43,545 nt of DNA, taken from positions 1 through 43,545 of the forward strand of contig CALBSO010000136.1 in NCBI GenBank assembly GCA_937968015.1, in the 5' to 3' direction. The translations under genes were made by a program, and so were the position numbers. Each line of letters opens with the position of its first letter. Within the stretch, counting starts at the first letter, position 1. Below the pieces are notes generated by a model. It searched no databases, was not told where the DNA came from, and worked only from the letters and a program-made list of their open reading frames with translations. The stretch comes from an uncultured Thermomicrobia bacterium. Its GTDB lineage: Bacteria; Chloroflexota; Chloroflexia; Thermomicrobiales; JALYUS01. Below, piece by piece: positions 8,583-16,098 of this stretch.

Positions 8583-8611
8583 TTGACGGTTTCTCCGCCA
8601 GGCCGTACGCT
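8583..8611 (+). promoter_or_regulatory. Candidate promoter placing transcription start at the UbiA start codon
   Basis: TTGACG (8583-8588), 17 bases, TACGCT (8606-8611). Transcription would begin about seven bases on, at the ATG at 8618, which has no visible Shine-Dalgarno sequence. This combination predicts a leaderless mRNA. Confidence 0.45.
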
Positions 8612-8617
8612 GACCGC

Positions 8618-9562
8618 ATGAGCGACGCCCCCGTTACGGATACGACGCCACTTCCTCCCGTCATGACCGAACCCGCAGCGCGCGTCCGGCGGTCGCTTGG
8701 CCGTGCCTTGCTCAATGAAGCGCGCCCGAAGCACTGGATCAAGAACGGCTTCCTGTTCGCCGGGATCATCTTCGCCAAACAACTGACAAAACCAACGGCG
8801 ATCTGGCATGTGGTCGCCGCCTTTGCGCTCTTTTGTGGGGCCGCCAGTGCGATCTACTTCATGAACGATCTGCGCGACCGGGCGGCGGATCGCCTGCACC
8901 CGAAGAAGCGGTTTCGGCCCATCGCGGCGGGCGAGGTCTCCGTGCCGCTCGCATGGACCGTCTCCATCGTCGGGTTGGGTGTGGTGATTCCGCTCTCCTT
9001 TCTGCTCCGTCCGATGTTCGGGGTAATTATCGTCGGATACATCGCGCTCCAGTTCGCCTATACCTATTGGCTCAAGGAGCAAGTGCTGCTCGATGTCTTC
9101 GCGCTCGCGACCAGTTTCGTCCTCCGCGCGATGGCAGGCGCGGTCGTGATTGCCGCGCCGATCTCGCCGTGGCTCTACGTCTGCACGGTGCTCCTCTCGC
9201 TCTGTCTCGGCTTCGCGAAGCGGCGGCACGAACTGATGCTGCTCGAATCGGGCGCGGGCAATCATCGCACGGTGTTGGACGAGTATTCCGCGACGCTGCT
9301 GGAAGAGATCATCGCGGTAGTGACGAGCGCGACGGTAATGGCGTACGCGCTCTATACCTTCAATGCGGAGAACCTGCCCAGGAACCACGCGATGATGTTC
9401 ACGATCCCCTTCGTCCTCTATGCCGTCTTCCGTTACCTCTATCTCGTCTATCGCAAGGGCGAGGGGGGCAGCCCGGAGGAAGCGCTCTTCGCGGACCGCC
9501 CGCTGCTGGTTTGCATCCTGCTGTGGGGGATCACCAGCGTCGCGATCCTCTACATCCTCTAG
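8618..9562 (+). CDS. UbiA-family prenyltransferase, decaprenyl-phosphate phosphoribosyltransferase-like
   Basis: The 314-residue integral membrane protein has about eight or nine hydrophobic helices. Its first Asp-rich motif is NDLRDRAADRLHPKKRFRP (residues 83-101), followed by IAAG. The HPKK.RPIA form is typical of the branch that transfers phosphoribose to decaprenyl phosphate (DprE pathway first step, Rv3806c-like) rather than of quinone prenyltransferases. The second acidic motif region lies around YWLKEQVLLDVF (about 150-161). Outside Actinobacteria such proteins occur in Chloroflexota and others, with less certain roles. An open frame extends upstream to a TTG at 8579, but the ATG at 8618 is preferred because the extension looks non-coding and contains a promoter candidate. 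An ATG at 8663 is an alternative. No pathway partner is adjacent. Confidence 0.83.
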   Translation: MSDAPVTDTTPLPPVMTEPAARVRRSLGRALLNEARPKHWIKNGFLFAGIIFAKQLTKPTAIWHVVAAFALFCGAASAIYFMNDLRDRAADRLHPKKRFRPIAAGEVSVPLAWTVSIVGLGVVIPLSFLLRPMFGVIIVGYIALQFAYTYWLKEQVLLDVFALATSFVLRAMAGAVVIAAPISPWLYVCTVLLSLCLGFAKRRHELMLLESGAGNHRTVLDEYSATLLEEIIAVVTSATVMAYALYTFNAENLPRNHAMMFTIPFVLYAVFRYLYLVYRKGEGGSPEEALFADRPLLVCILLWGITSVAILYIL

Positions 9563-9570
9563 CCGCCTGG

Positions 9571-9599
9571 TTGCGGAGGTAAGGGAGACGCGGTACACT
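9571..9599 (+). promoter_or_regulatory. Promoter of the hsp20-lon operon
   Basis: TTGCGG (9571-9576), 17 bases, TACACT (9594-9599). The expected transcription start near 9606 lies just before the CIRCE operator, the usual arrangement for HrcA control. Confidence 0.65.
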
Positions 9600-9611
9600 A
9601 GCGAAGGCTGA

Positions 9612-9638
9612 TTAGCACTCGTGCGCGGAGAGTGCTAA
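9612..9638 (+). promoter_or_regulatory. CIRCE operator (HrcA binding site), perfect consensus
   Basis: TTAGCACTC at 9612-9620, nine bases, GAGTGCTAA at 9630-9638: a perfect copy of the CIRCE inverted repeat. It lies about 100 bases upstream of hsp20 and just downstream of a promoter candidate. HrcA bound here would repress transcription until heat or misfolded protein titrates GroEL. The hrcA gene is not in this window. Confidence 0.95.
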
Positions 9639-9741
9639 ATTCGGAACAAAATCCTCGCCAGCGCGTTATATCCGGTGAGTGCTCCACCAGTGAGCGGGGA
9701 GAATTGCACAATGATGAGACGAATCAACTGGGGGGATTGCG

Positions 9742-10221
9742 ATGCCAACGCGCGATCATGACCCCCATGCCACGTACCGGCTCGCGTTCGGGTATCGGAT
9801 GTCCGGGCAGACCGATGCGTGGCGCCCGGCGCTCGAAGTCTATGAAACCGAGAAGGCGTTGGTCATCCGTGCCGAACTGGCCGGGATCAACGAGGACCAT
9901 TTGCGGGTTGTGCTCGACGACGACATGCTGACGATTCACGGCAAGCGGTTGCCGGAAGCGCGCGGCGAGAGCGACATACCCGAGCAACGTTCGTATCACG
10001 AGATGGGCATTTCCTACGGGCCATTCCGCGCGCACGTTGCCCTCCCATTCCCGGTCGTACGCGGCGCGGTGGAAGCAAACTACGAGCACGGTGTCCTGAC
10101 GATTGTCTTACCGCGAGCGCAACGCGTGCGTATACACGCGACAACGCCCGGTCAAGCAGTCGCCATTGGCGCGAGCGAAGACGATAAAGCCTCTGATGCT
10201 ATGGGAAAGGATAGTGAATAA
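9742..10221 (+). CDS. Small heat shock protein, Hsp20/alpha-crystallin family
   Basis: The 159-residue protein has a central alpha-crystallin domain (about residues 28-125): it begins at WRPALEVYETEKALVIRAELAG, continues with DDDMLTIHGKR and a GPFRAHVALPFPV strand, and closes with YEHGVLTIVLPRA, which contains the family's G-V-L signature. It acts as an ATP-independent holdase for unfolding proteins in the cytoplasm. The C-terminal tail is acidic and lacks a clear I-X-I motif, which usually aids oligomer assembly. A G-rich stretch just upstream of the ATG serves as ribosome binding site. The stop codon directly abuts the ATG of lon, so the two are co-transcribed from the CIRCE-controlled promoter: hold and degrade under the same heat-shock signal. 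Confidence 0.95.
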   Translation: MPTRDHDPHATYRLAFGYRMSGQTDAWRPALEVYETEKALVIRAELAGINEDHLRVVLDDDMLTIHGKRLPEARGESDIPEQRSYHEMGISYGPFRAHVALPFPVVRGAVEANYEHGVLTIVLPRAQRVRIHATTPGQAVAIGASEDDKASDAMGKDSE

Positions 10222-12843
10222 ATGGCGAGAACGAAGAAGCGCACGGACGCCGACCCCATCGAGACCGACGAAATTCAGCCTCCTACGCCGATGGCGGACG
10301 CAGAGCCGGCAGGAACAGCGTCGGCATCCGAAACCGCGGAACCGATCAGGGTGAAGCGTCCCTCACGCAAGGCGCGCATCGAAATTGGAACAGCCGTGCC
10401 GGACGAGGATCAGATGCCGGAATCGGTGCCGGTTTTGCCGCTTCGCAATGCCGTCCTCACACCGATGACGGGGTTGCCGCTGGAGGCGTCGCAACCGCGC
10501 TCCTTGCGGCTGATTGATGCCGTCGTCAATGGCGACCGGCGGGTCGTCTTTGTCGCGCAGAAGGACAAGGAACTTGAGGGCGCGGGGCCGAACGATCTGT
10601 ACCAGGTCGGGACGCTCGGTATCATCCAGCAGATGTTGCGGATGCCGGACGGCAATGTCCGTCTCGGTGTGCAGGGGTTGGAGCGGGTGCGTATCGGGGA
10701 GTACGTGCAAGAAGAGCCGTACCTGCTCGCGAAGGTCGAGCGCATTCCCGAGCATGTCGTGGAGAGCCTCGAAATCAAGGCGTACATGCAGAACACCGTC
10801 AAACTCTTCGGCCAGTTGGTCGAACTGGTGCCCTATTTGAACGACGATCTCGTGACGGTGGCGGTCAATCTCGACGACCCGCGCCAACTCCTCTACCTCG
10901 TCGCCGGCACACTCCGCATGGATGTTGAGCAGAAGCAGGAATTGCTCGAACTGGACGACATCGCCGCGAAATTCCGTTGGTTGAACGGCTTCATCGCGAA
11001 GGAACTCGAAGTTCTCGAACTTGGCAAGAAGTTGCAGGAGCAGGTGCAGGACGAGGTTGGCAAGAGCCAGCGCGAGTACTTCCTGCGCGAGCAGATGAAG
11101 GCGATCCAGAAGGAACTGGGCGAGGCGAACGATCAGGAAGCGGAGATCACAATGATCCGCGAGAAGATCGAATCCTCCGGCATGCCGGAGGATGCCCGCA
11201 AAGAGGCGGATCGCGAACTGGACCGCCTGGCGAAACTCCCCGCGCAGGCGGCGGAGTACGGCATCATCAAGACGTACCTCGATTGGATGACGAGCCTGCC
11301 GTGGAACGTCTCGACCGAAGAGCCGATTGACATCGCGAAGGCACGCAAGCAACTCAACGACGACCATTACGATCTGGAGAAGGTCAAGGAGCGCATCCTC
11401 GAATACCTCGCGGTGCGCAAACTGAAGCAGGAGCGCGCGGTCGAGGGGCAGAAGATCCCGAACCGCGACCCGATCCTGCTCTTCGTCGGCCCTCCGGGTG
11501 TCGGCAAGACCTCGCTCGGCCAGAGCATCGCCACGGCGCTGGGGCGAAAGTTCACGCGCATGGCGCTCGGTGGCATGCGCGATGAGGCGGAGATTCGCGG
11601 TCACCGGCGTACCTACATCGGCGCGATGCCGGGGCGGATTCTCCAGTCCATCCGGCGCGCGGGCGCGAACGACCCGGTCTTCATCCTCGATGAGGTGGAT
11701 AAGATCGGCGCGGACTGGCGCGGCGACCCCTCCTCCGCGCTGCTCGAAGTGCTCGACCCGGAGCAGAACAGCACCTTCCGCGACCACTACCTCGATGTCG
11801 AGTTCGATTTGAGTAAAGTGCTCTTCATCGCAACCGCGAACATCCTGGACACAATCCCCGCGCCGCTGCGGGACCGGATGGAGATCATCGAGCTGGCAGG
11901 CTACAGCGAGGAAGATAAGGTGCATATTGCCAAGCGCCACCTCCTGCCCAAGCAGATCGAGGCGAACGGACTCACGCCGGCCGAGATGGCGCTGACGGAC
12001 ATCGCGATCGGTACAATCATCGCGGGGTACACTCGCGAGGCGGGCGTGCGCAACCTCGAACGCGAACTCGGCGCGGTTGCGCGCAAGGTAGCGACCGAGG
12101 TCGCGGCGGGCTCGAAACGGGGTGCGAAGAAGGTGATTGGCCCGAACCAGGTGCGGCGCTATCTTGGCCGACCCCGCTTCCAGCGTGAAGAGATCCGCGA
12201 GCGGACGAAGATTCCCGGCGTCGCGACGGGCCTCGCGGTCACGGCCGTCGGAGGTGACATCATGTTCTTCGAGGCGACCCGGATGCCGGGCAAGGGGAAC
12301 CTGACCGTCACCGGGCAACTCGGCGATGTAATGAAAGAGTCCGTGCAGGCGGCGATGAGTTACGTCCGCGCGCGGGCGAAGGACCTCGACATTGACCCGA
12401 AGGTCTTCGCGGAGAGCGACATCCACGTCCACGTCCCGGCGGGCGCGGTGCCGAAAGATGGGCCATCGGCGGGCATCACGCTGGCGACCGCGCTCACCTC
12501 GCTCCTCACCGGTGTGCCGGTGCGGGATGATCTAGCGATGACCGGCGAGATCACACTGCGCGGCCAGGTGCTGCCGATCGGCGGTGTCAAGGATAAAGTG
12601 CTCGCGGCGCGGCGGGCGGGGCTGACGACCGTCATCCTGCCAAAGCGCAACGAGGGCGATCTGGACGACCTGCCGAAGGATGCCCGCAAGAGCATGCACT
12701 TTGTCCTCGTCGAGCACATTGACGAGGTACTCCGTGCGGCTCTCGAAAAGCCGCTCCCCGAAGTGCCTCTGACGGCGGACATCCTCAACACCATTGAGAC
12801 CCCCGTCGCCGCGCGGCAGCAAGAGATCGCCGTCGTCGCGTAG
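10222..12843 (+). CDS. lon: ATP-dependent protease Lon
   Basis: The 873-residue protein has the LonA domain order: an N-terminal substrate domain starting around residue 70 (VLPLRNAVLTPMTGLPL), a coiled-coil segment, AAA+ ATPase with Walker A GPPGVGKT (423-430) and Walker B FILDEVDKIG, and the C-terminal protease domain with the Ser-Lys dyad, S749 in KDGPSAGI and K790 in IGGVKDK. It degrades misfolded and regulatory proteins in the cytosol. A polar, low-complexity extension of about 65 residues precedes the first domain and makes it longer than typical Lon proteins (about 780-820). The ATG follows the hsp20 stop codon with no gap; AAAGGA upstream can serve as ribosome binding site. Regulation by HrcA through the upstream CIRCE is implied. 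Confidence 0.97.
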   Translation: MARTKKRTDADPIETDEIQPPTPMADAEPAGTASASETAEPIRVKRPSRKARIEIGTAVPDEDQMPESVPVLPLRNAVLTPMTGLPLEASQPRSLRLIDAVVNGDRRVVFVAQKDKELEGAGPNDLYQVGTLGIIQQMLRMPDGNVRLGVQGLERVRIGEYVQEEPYLLAKVERIPEHVVESLEIKAYMQNTVKLFGQLVELVPYLNDDLVTVAVNLDDPRQLLYLVAGTLRMDVEQKQELLELDDIAAKFRWLNGFIAKELEVLELGKKLQEQVQDEVGKSQREYFLREQMKAIQKELGEANDQEAEITMIREKIESSGMPEDARKEADRELDRLAKLPAQAAEYGIIKTYLDWMTSLPWNVSTEEPIDIAKARKQLNDDHYDLEKVKERILEYLAVRKLKQERAVEGQKIPNRDPILLFVGPPGVGKTSLGQSIATALGRKFTRMALGGMRDEAEIRGHRRTYIGAMPGRILQSIRRAGANDPVFILDEVDKIGADWRGDPSSALLEVLDPEQNSTFRDHYLDVEFDLSKVLFIATANILDTIPAPLRDRMEIIELAGYSEEDKVHIAKRHLLPKQIEANGLTPAEMALTDIAIGTIIAGYTREAGVRNLERELGAVARKVATEVAAGSKRGAKKVIGPNQVRRYLGRPRFQREEIRERTKIPGVATGLAVTAVGGDIMFFEATRMPGKGNLTVTGQLGDVMKESVQAAMSYVRARAKDLDIDPKVFAESDIHVHVPAGAVPKDGPSAGITLATALTSLLTGVPVRDDLAMTGEITLRGQVLPIGGVKDKVLAARRAGLTTVILPKRNEGDLDDLPKDARKSMHFVLVEHIDEVLRAALEKPLPEVPLTADILNTIETPVAARQQEIAVVA

Positions 12844-12861
12844 TACGCGAGTAGAGAGATC

Positions 12862-12895
12862 AAAAGGCCAGTCGAAACAAACCGGCTGGCCTTTT
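12862..12895. terminator. Bidirectional intrinsic terminator after lon
   Basis: AAAAGGCCAG (12862-12871) pairs perfectly with CTGGCCTTTT (12886-12895), giving an A-tract/stem/T-tract structure that works in both directions between convergent lon and the peptidase C26 gene. Confidence 0.85.
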
Positions 12896-12914
12896 CATAT
12901 TGATCGAACTGAGA

Positions 12915-13673
12915 TCAGTCCGCGACGGAGAACGCGCCACGGCGAACGGCGGCAGCGACGAGAGCGCGGAAGGGCGCTTCGTGCTCCGGGCGCTTGGCGA
13001 ACATCGCTTCCGGGTGCCACTGCACGCCGAGCACAAACGACTTTGTCGGCATCTCCACCGCTTCCACGAGACCGTCCGACGTCGTGCCACAGGCGACGAG
13101 GCCCGCGCCGACTTCCTTGACTCCCTGATGGTGGAAGGAGTTCGTGCCGACTTCGCGCATGCCATAGGTATCCGCAAGCAAGCCGGATGCGCTGACGATA
13201 TGCGCCGTCAGATGTGATCCGCCTTCGGGCTGCTTGTGCGACTCCGCACCCGGCATCTGGGTCGGGACATCCTGCCAGAGTGTGCCGCCGCAGAAGACAT
13301 TGAGCACCTGAATGCCACGGCAGATGCAGAGCACCGGCAGATCAATCGCGAATGCCGCGTCAAGGAGGGCCATTTCCCACTCGTCGCGAGCGTCGTCAAT
13401 GCCGTAGGTTTTCTCATGCTGCGGGCCGGTATCGCCGTACCGCGCGGGACGAATATCGCCGCCGCCGCTGAGGAGCAGGGCGTCCAGGCGGGCGACAACC
13501 TGCGCCGCCGCCATTGGATCGGTGGCGGGGAGCACGATGGGGATGCCACCGGCGGTTTCTACCGCGCTCGTATAGGTGTTCGTCATGCGATGCAGCGTGA
13601 CATCACCGAACGCGGGGCTTATTTCCTTCATCGGCGATGGCGTAATCCCAATCATCGGTCGCGTGCTCTGCAT
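12915..13673 (-). CDS. Peptidase C26 family protein, gamma-glutamyl-gamma-aminobutyrate hydrolase-like
   Basis: This class I glutamine amidotransferase-like hydrolase is 252 residues long, as usual for the family. The N-terminal MIGITPS, the LLLSGGGDIRPARYG block, the nucleophile elbow LCICRGIQVLN (Cys before RG) and the QWHPEAMF motif near the C-terminus supply the Cys-His-Glu triad. Characterised members (PuuD) cleave gamma-glutamyl-GABA in putrescine breakdown, while others act on different gamma-glutamyl amides; no puu genes are adjacent, so the substrate is uncertain. The open frame runs further upstream, but AGAAGGAG just before the ATG at 13673 decides the start. It is divergent from recR and converges on lon. 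Confidence 0.88.
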   Translation of the reverse strand: MQSTRPMIGITPSPMKEISPAFGDVTLHRMTNTYTSAVETAGGIPIVLPATDPMAAAQVVARLDALLLSGGGDIRPARYGDTGPQHEKTYGIDDARDEWEMALLDAAFAIDLPVLCICRGIQVLNVFCGGTLWQDVPTQMPGAESHKQPEGGSHLTAHIVSASGLLADTYGMREVGTNSFHHQGVKEVGAGLVACGTTSDGLVEAVEMPTKSFVLGVQWHPEAMFAKRPEHEAPFRALVAAAVRRGAFSVAD

Positions 13674-13772
13674 GGTTTTCGTGCTCCTTCTGCGGATCGG
13701 GCGTGCCGCCCTCTCATCTGCACAGCATGCCAGAGCCAACCGCCAGCGTCAATTCGTGGGTCGCGGATTTGG

Positions 13773-13778
13773 TATACT
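13773..13778 (+). promoter_or_regulatory. Candidate -10 element for recR
   Basis: TATACT lies 44 bases before the recR GTG, in a short divergent intergenic gap. No good -35 hexamer is seen 16-18 bases upstream. The position fits a short leader containing the AAGGAA ribosome binding site. Confidence 0.4.
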
Positions 13779-13821
13779 GCGAACAAGTGTCCGTACGCTG
13801 GTGTGCTGGAAGGAATCCCCC

Positions 13822-14433
13822 GTGAGTAGCCGCCCCCGCTCGATTGCTGAACCTGTGACCCGGTTGATCGAAGAACTCGGGCGGTTGCCGGGTATCGGGC
13901 CAAAATCGGCGTCGCGGCTCGCGTATCATCTCCTGAAAGCGCCGAAGCAGCAGGCGGTTGCCCTCGCGGAGGCGGTCTTGGAGGTGAAGGAAAAGGTGCG
14001 CTTCTGTTCGGAGTGTTACAACCTCACGGAACACGACCCGTGCGATTTCTGTAGCGACCCGTCGCGGGATCGTTCGATTCTCTGCGTCGTCGAGGAACCA
14101 CTCGATCTCGTCGCGTTGGAGCGGACGGGCGAGTATCGCGGCCTCTATCATGTATTGCATGGCGCGATCAACCCGATCGAGGGGATCGGCCCCGATCAAC
14201 TGCGCGTGCGCGAACTCTTTACGCGCCTGCAACGGCCGGACGTGAATGAAGTGATCCTCGCTATGAATCCGAACACGAATGGCGAAGCGACCGCGATGTA
14301 CCTCTTCCGCGCGATTAACCCGCTCGGCATCCGCGTGACGCGCCCCGCCAGCGGCCTCCCCGTCGGCGGCGACCTCGAATATGCCGACCAGGTGACGCTT
14401 GGTCGCGCCCTCACCGGCCGCCGCGAACTCTAA
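13822..14433 (+). CDS. recR: Recombination protein RecR
   Basis: RecR, with RecF and RecO, loads RecA at single-strand gaps. The 203-residue protein has the standard layout: a helix-hairpin-helix near the N-terminus (IEELGRLPGIGPKSASRLAYHLL), a four-cysteine zinc finger (CSECYNLTEHDPCDFC, about residues 57-72), a Toprim domain opening with ILCVVEEPLDLVALE, and the C-terminal Walker-B-like region ending in TRPASGLPVGGDLEYADQVTLGRAL. An open frame extends far upstream, but that part overlaps the divergent peptidase gene. The GTG at 13822 gives the normal length and is preceded by GGAAGGAA. The usual partner dnaX and the YbaB-family gene are not adjacent. Confidence 0.96.
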   Translation: MSSRPRSIAEPVTRLIEELGRLPGIGPKSASRLAYHLLKAPKQQAVALAEAVLEVKEKVRFCSECYNLTEHDPCDFCSDPSRDRSILCVVEEPLDLVALERTGEYRGLYHVLHGAINPIEGIGPDQLRVRELFTRLQRPDVNEVILAMNPNTNGEATAMYLFRAINPLGIRVTRPASGLPVGGDLEYADQVTLGRALTGRREL

Positions 14434-14438
14434 TCCTC

Positions 14439-14457
14439 AGGATTTAGGGCAAATCCT
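14439..14457. terminator. Weak hairpin between recR and the convergent ABM gene
   Basis: AGGATTT (14439-14445) pairs with AAATCCT (14451-14457) around a five-base loop. The stem is short and lacks a T-tract, so terminator activity is uncertain. Confidence 0.3.
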
Positions 14458-14744
14458 GGACGCGCACCGCGTAAATGATCCGTTCCGTCGGTGGCGCGAC
14501 GACCAGCGCGCGGAATCGGTCGCGCTGCGCCTCTCCGGCGCTGCTGCGCGTCACCCATGCCTCCGCGTCACGCGCCGTCTCCCAAAGCCCGATGACAACC
14601 ACGTCGTTCGTCTCATTGGCGAGGAAGAGCGCGCCGCGATGCCCTGGCTCTCGCTTGAGGCCAGGGAGGATCTCCTCCATCCGCGCGCACGGCGTCCTCG
14701 ATCTTGCCGGGAAGGAGAGTGAATCGAGTCAGTGCCGCGTACAT
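14444..14744 (-). pseudogene. Antibiotic biosynthesis monooxygenase (ABM)-like domain protein, split by a one-base frameshift
   Basis: Read leftward from ATG at 14744, which has an excellent AGGAGG at 14751-14756, the protein begins MYAALTRFTLLPGKIEDAVRA and then runs off into unrelated sequence. The frame one base over continues the same domain as MEEILPGLKREPGHRG and ends at the TAA at 14444-14446 after RIIYAVRVQDLP. Removing one base in the GCGCGCGG stretch near 14677-14683 would join them into a 99-residue protein, the normal size for a single ferredoxin-like ABM domain. ABM proteins range from small monooxygenases to heme-degrading or uncharacterised enzymes; I cannot tell which. The break may be real gene decay, a programmed slip or a sequencing error in a G/C-rich run. 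Confidence 0.65.
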
Positions 14745-14951
14745 CGTGTGCCTCCTGATCTTTCTCGATCGGCCCCGCCGTCGGGTGTGCCGCTGCATGT
14801 GAAGACGCATCGGACGGTCAGTTGGATGCATGCGTATGTGGGCAAACGGCCGATGCGACTGAAGTCCGTTCCCATCATGGATCAAAGCCAAGGAGGGTCC
14901 CGTTCCGGTGATAGGTGCAATAGATACAATAGCGGACTTGCGCGAATTCAC

Positions 14952-14981
14952 TTGTAATTGTGCTATGTCATGCGGTACAAT
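14952..14981 (+). promoter_or_regulatory. Candidate promoter for pdxS
   Basis: TTGTAA (14952-14957), 18 bases, TACAAT (14976-14981), about 60 bases before the pdxS start codon. Another TACAAT lies at 14925-14930 without a clear partner. I see no riboswitch-like fold in the 295-base gap. Confidence 0.5.
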
Positions 14982-15039
14982 CACTCTCACGCGGTGCGAA
15001 GATATCCACCCGGCAGACGACAAGGGGAGTGCAGCACAA

Positions 15040-15957
15040 ATGACGAGCACAAACGGTCACAGCGAAAAGAACGGGGTCGCGAAATCCACCTGGACGACGA
15101 AGGCCGGATTGGCGCAGATGCTCAAGGGCGGCGTCATCATGGATGTCGTCACACCCGAGCAGGCGAAGATCGCCGAGGAAGCGGGCGCGTGCGCGGTGAT
15201 GGCGCTCGAGCGCGTTCCGGCGGATATTCGCGCGCAGGGTGGCGTCGCGCGGATGAGCGATCCCGATCTCATCCGGGGCATCATGGAGGCGGTTTCGATC
15301 CCCGTAATGGCGAAGGCGCGGATCGGGCATTTCGTCGAGGCGCAGGTGCTGGAAGCGCTCGGCGCGGACTATATTGATGAGAGTGAAGTCCTGACGCCCG
15401 CCGATGAGCAGTATCACATAGAGAAGCAGGCTTTCAATGTGCCCTTCGTGTGCGGCGCGCGCGATCTTGGTGAGGCGCTTCGTCGCATCGGCGAGGGCGC
15501 GGCAATGATCCGCTCGAAGGGCGAGCCGGGCACGGGGAACATCGTCGAGGCGGTCCGCCACCTCCGCGCGATCACCAGTCAGATCCGCCGCCTGAGCGTT
15601 GCGCCGCCGGAAGAACTCATGGCGATTGCCAAGGAACTCGGCGCGCCATACGAACTGGTGCGCGAGGTGGCGAAGAACGGTAAATTGCCCGTTGTCCTCT
15701 TCTGCGCGGGCGGTGTCGCGACCCCGGCCGATGCCGCACTCGTCATGCAACTCGGCGCGGAGGGCGTCTTCGTCGGCTCCGGTATCTTCAAGAGCGGCGA
15801 TCCGGCGCGACGCGGCAAGGCAATTGTCGAAGCCGTCACGCACTTCCGCGACGCGGGCATCATCGCGGAGGTGTCGCGCGGTCTCGGCGAGCCGATGAGC
15901 GGACTAGAGATCGGCAAACTGCCGAAAGAGGCCCTGATGGCCGGACGTGGATGGTAG
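15040..15957 (+). CDS. pdxS: Pyridoxal 5'-phosphate synthase subunit PdxS
   Basis: PdxS condenses ribose 5-phosphate, glyceraldehyde 3-phosphate and ammonia into PLP, with ammonia supplied by PdxT; twelve PdxS and twelve PdxT subunits form the complex. The 305-residue protein is a (beta/alpha)8 barrel with the imine-forming lysine in VMAKARIGH (K92) and the phosphate-binding MIRSKGEPGTGNIVEAVRHL block containing the second lysine. LFCAGGVATPADAALVM and VFVGSGIFKSGDP complete the family pattern. The ATG at 15040 follows AAGGGGA; the extension upstream would overlap the promoter candidate and is not conserved-looking. A polar tail of about 15 residues precedes the usual start of the family. It is followed by pdxT on the same strand after a 141-base gap that holds an inverted repeat. 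Confidence 0.97.
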   Translation: MTSTNGHSEKNGVAKSTWTTKAGLAQMLKGGVIMDVVTPEQAKIAEEAGACAVMALERVPADIRAQGGVARMSDPDLIRGIMEAVSIPVMAKARIGHFVEAQVLEALGADYIDESEVLTPADEQYHIEKQAFNVPFVCGARDLGEALRRIGEGAAMIRSKGEPGTGNIVEAVRHLRAITSQIRRLSVAPPEELMAIAKELGAPYELVREVAKNGKLPVVLFCAGGVATPADAALVMQLGAEGVFVGSGIFKSGDPARRGKAIVEAVTHFRDAGIIAEVSRGLGEPMSGLEIGKLPKEALMAGRGW

Positions 15958-15974
15958 ACGGCCCGCACCGCTGA

Positions 15975-16071
15975 CCCCTCGCGAAAAGGAGGGAGAACCG
16001 GATTCGGCATCGTTCCACGGCTATTACCTTCATATATCCCTTTCTCCCTCCCCCTTCCTTTTCGCGAGGGG
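15975..16071. repeat. Interrupted inverted repeat separating pdxS from pdxT
   Basis: CCCCTCGCGAAAAGGA (15975-15990) is perfectly complementary to 16056-16071. Just inside, GGGAGAA on the left pairs with TTCTCCC on the right, leaving about 40 unpaired central bases. The termini resemble the palindromes at 4420-4453 and 43451-43471. It occupies most of the pdxS-pdxT gap and may act as a mobile REP/MITE-like unit, a partial terminator or an mRNA processing site. Confidence 0.72.
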
Positions 16072-16098
16072 GGCCGGGGGTTAGGTGGGAGATTCACG

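Noticed and set aside
7169..9598. 809-residue open frame antisense to the glycoside hydrolase and UbiA genes
   Set aside because: Very Arg/Asp/Glu-rich translation with no domain; a shadow of G+C-rich coding sequence on the other strand, without a ribosome binding site.
10363..12432. 689-residue open frame antisense to lon
   Set aside because: Low-complexity composition with no recognisable motif; explained by codon bias of lon.
14745..15039. Possible riboswitch upstream of pdxS
   Set aside because: No conserved aptamer pattern visible; a plain promoter explains the gap.
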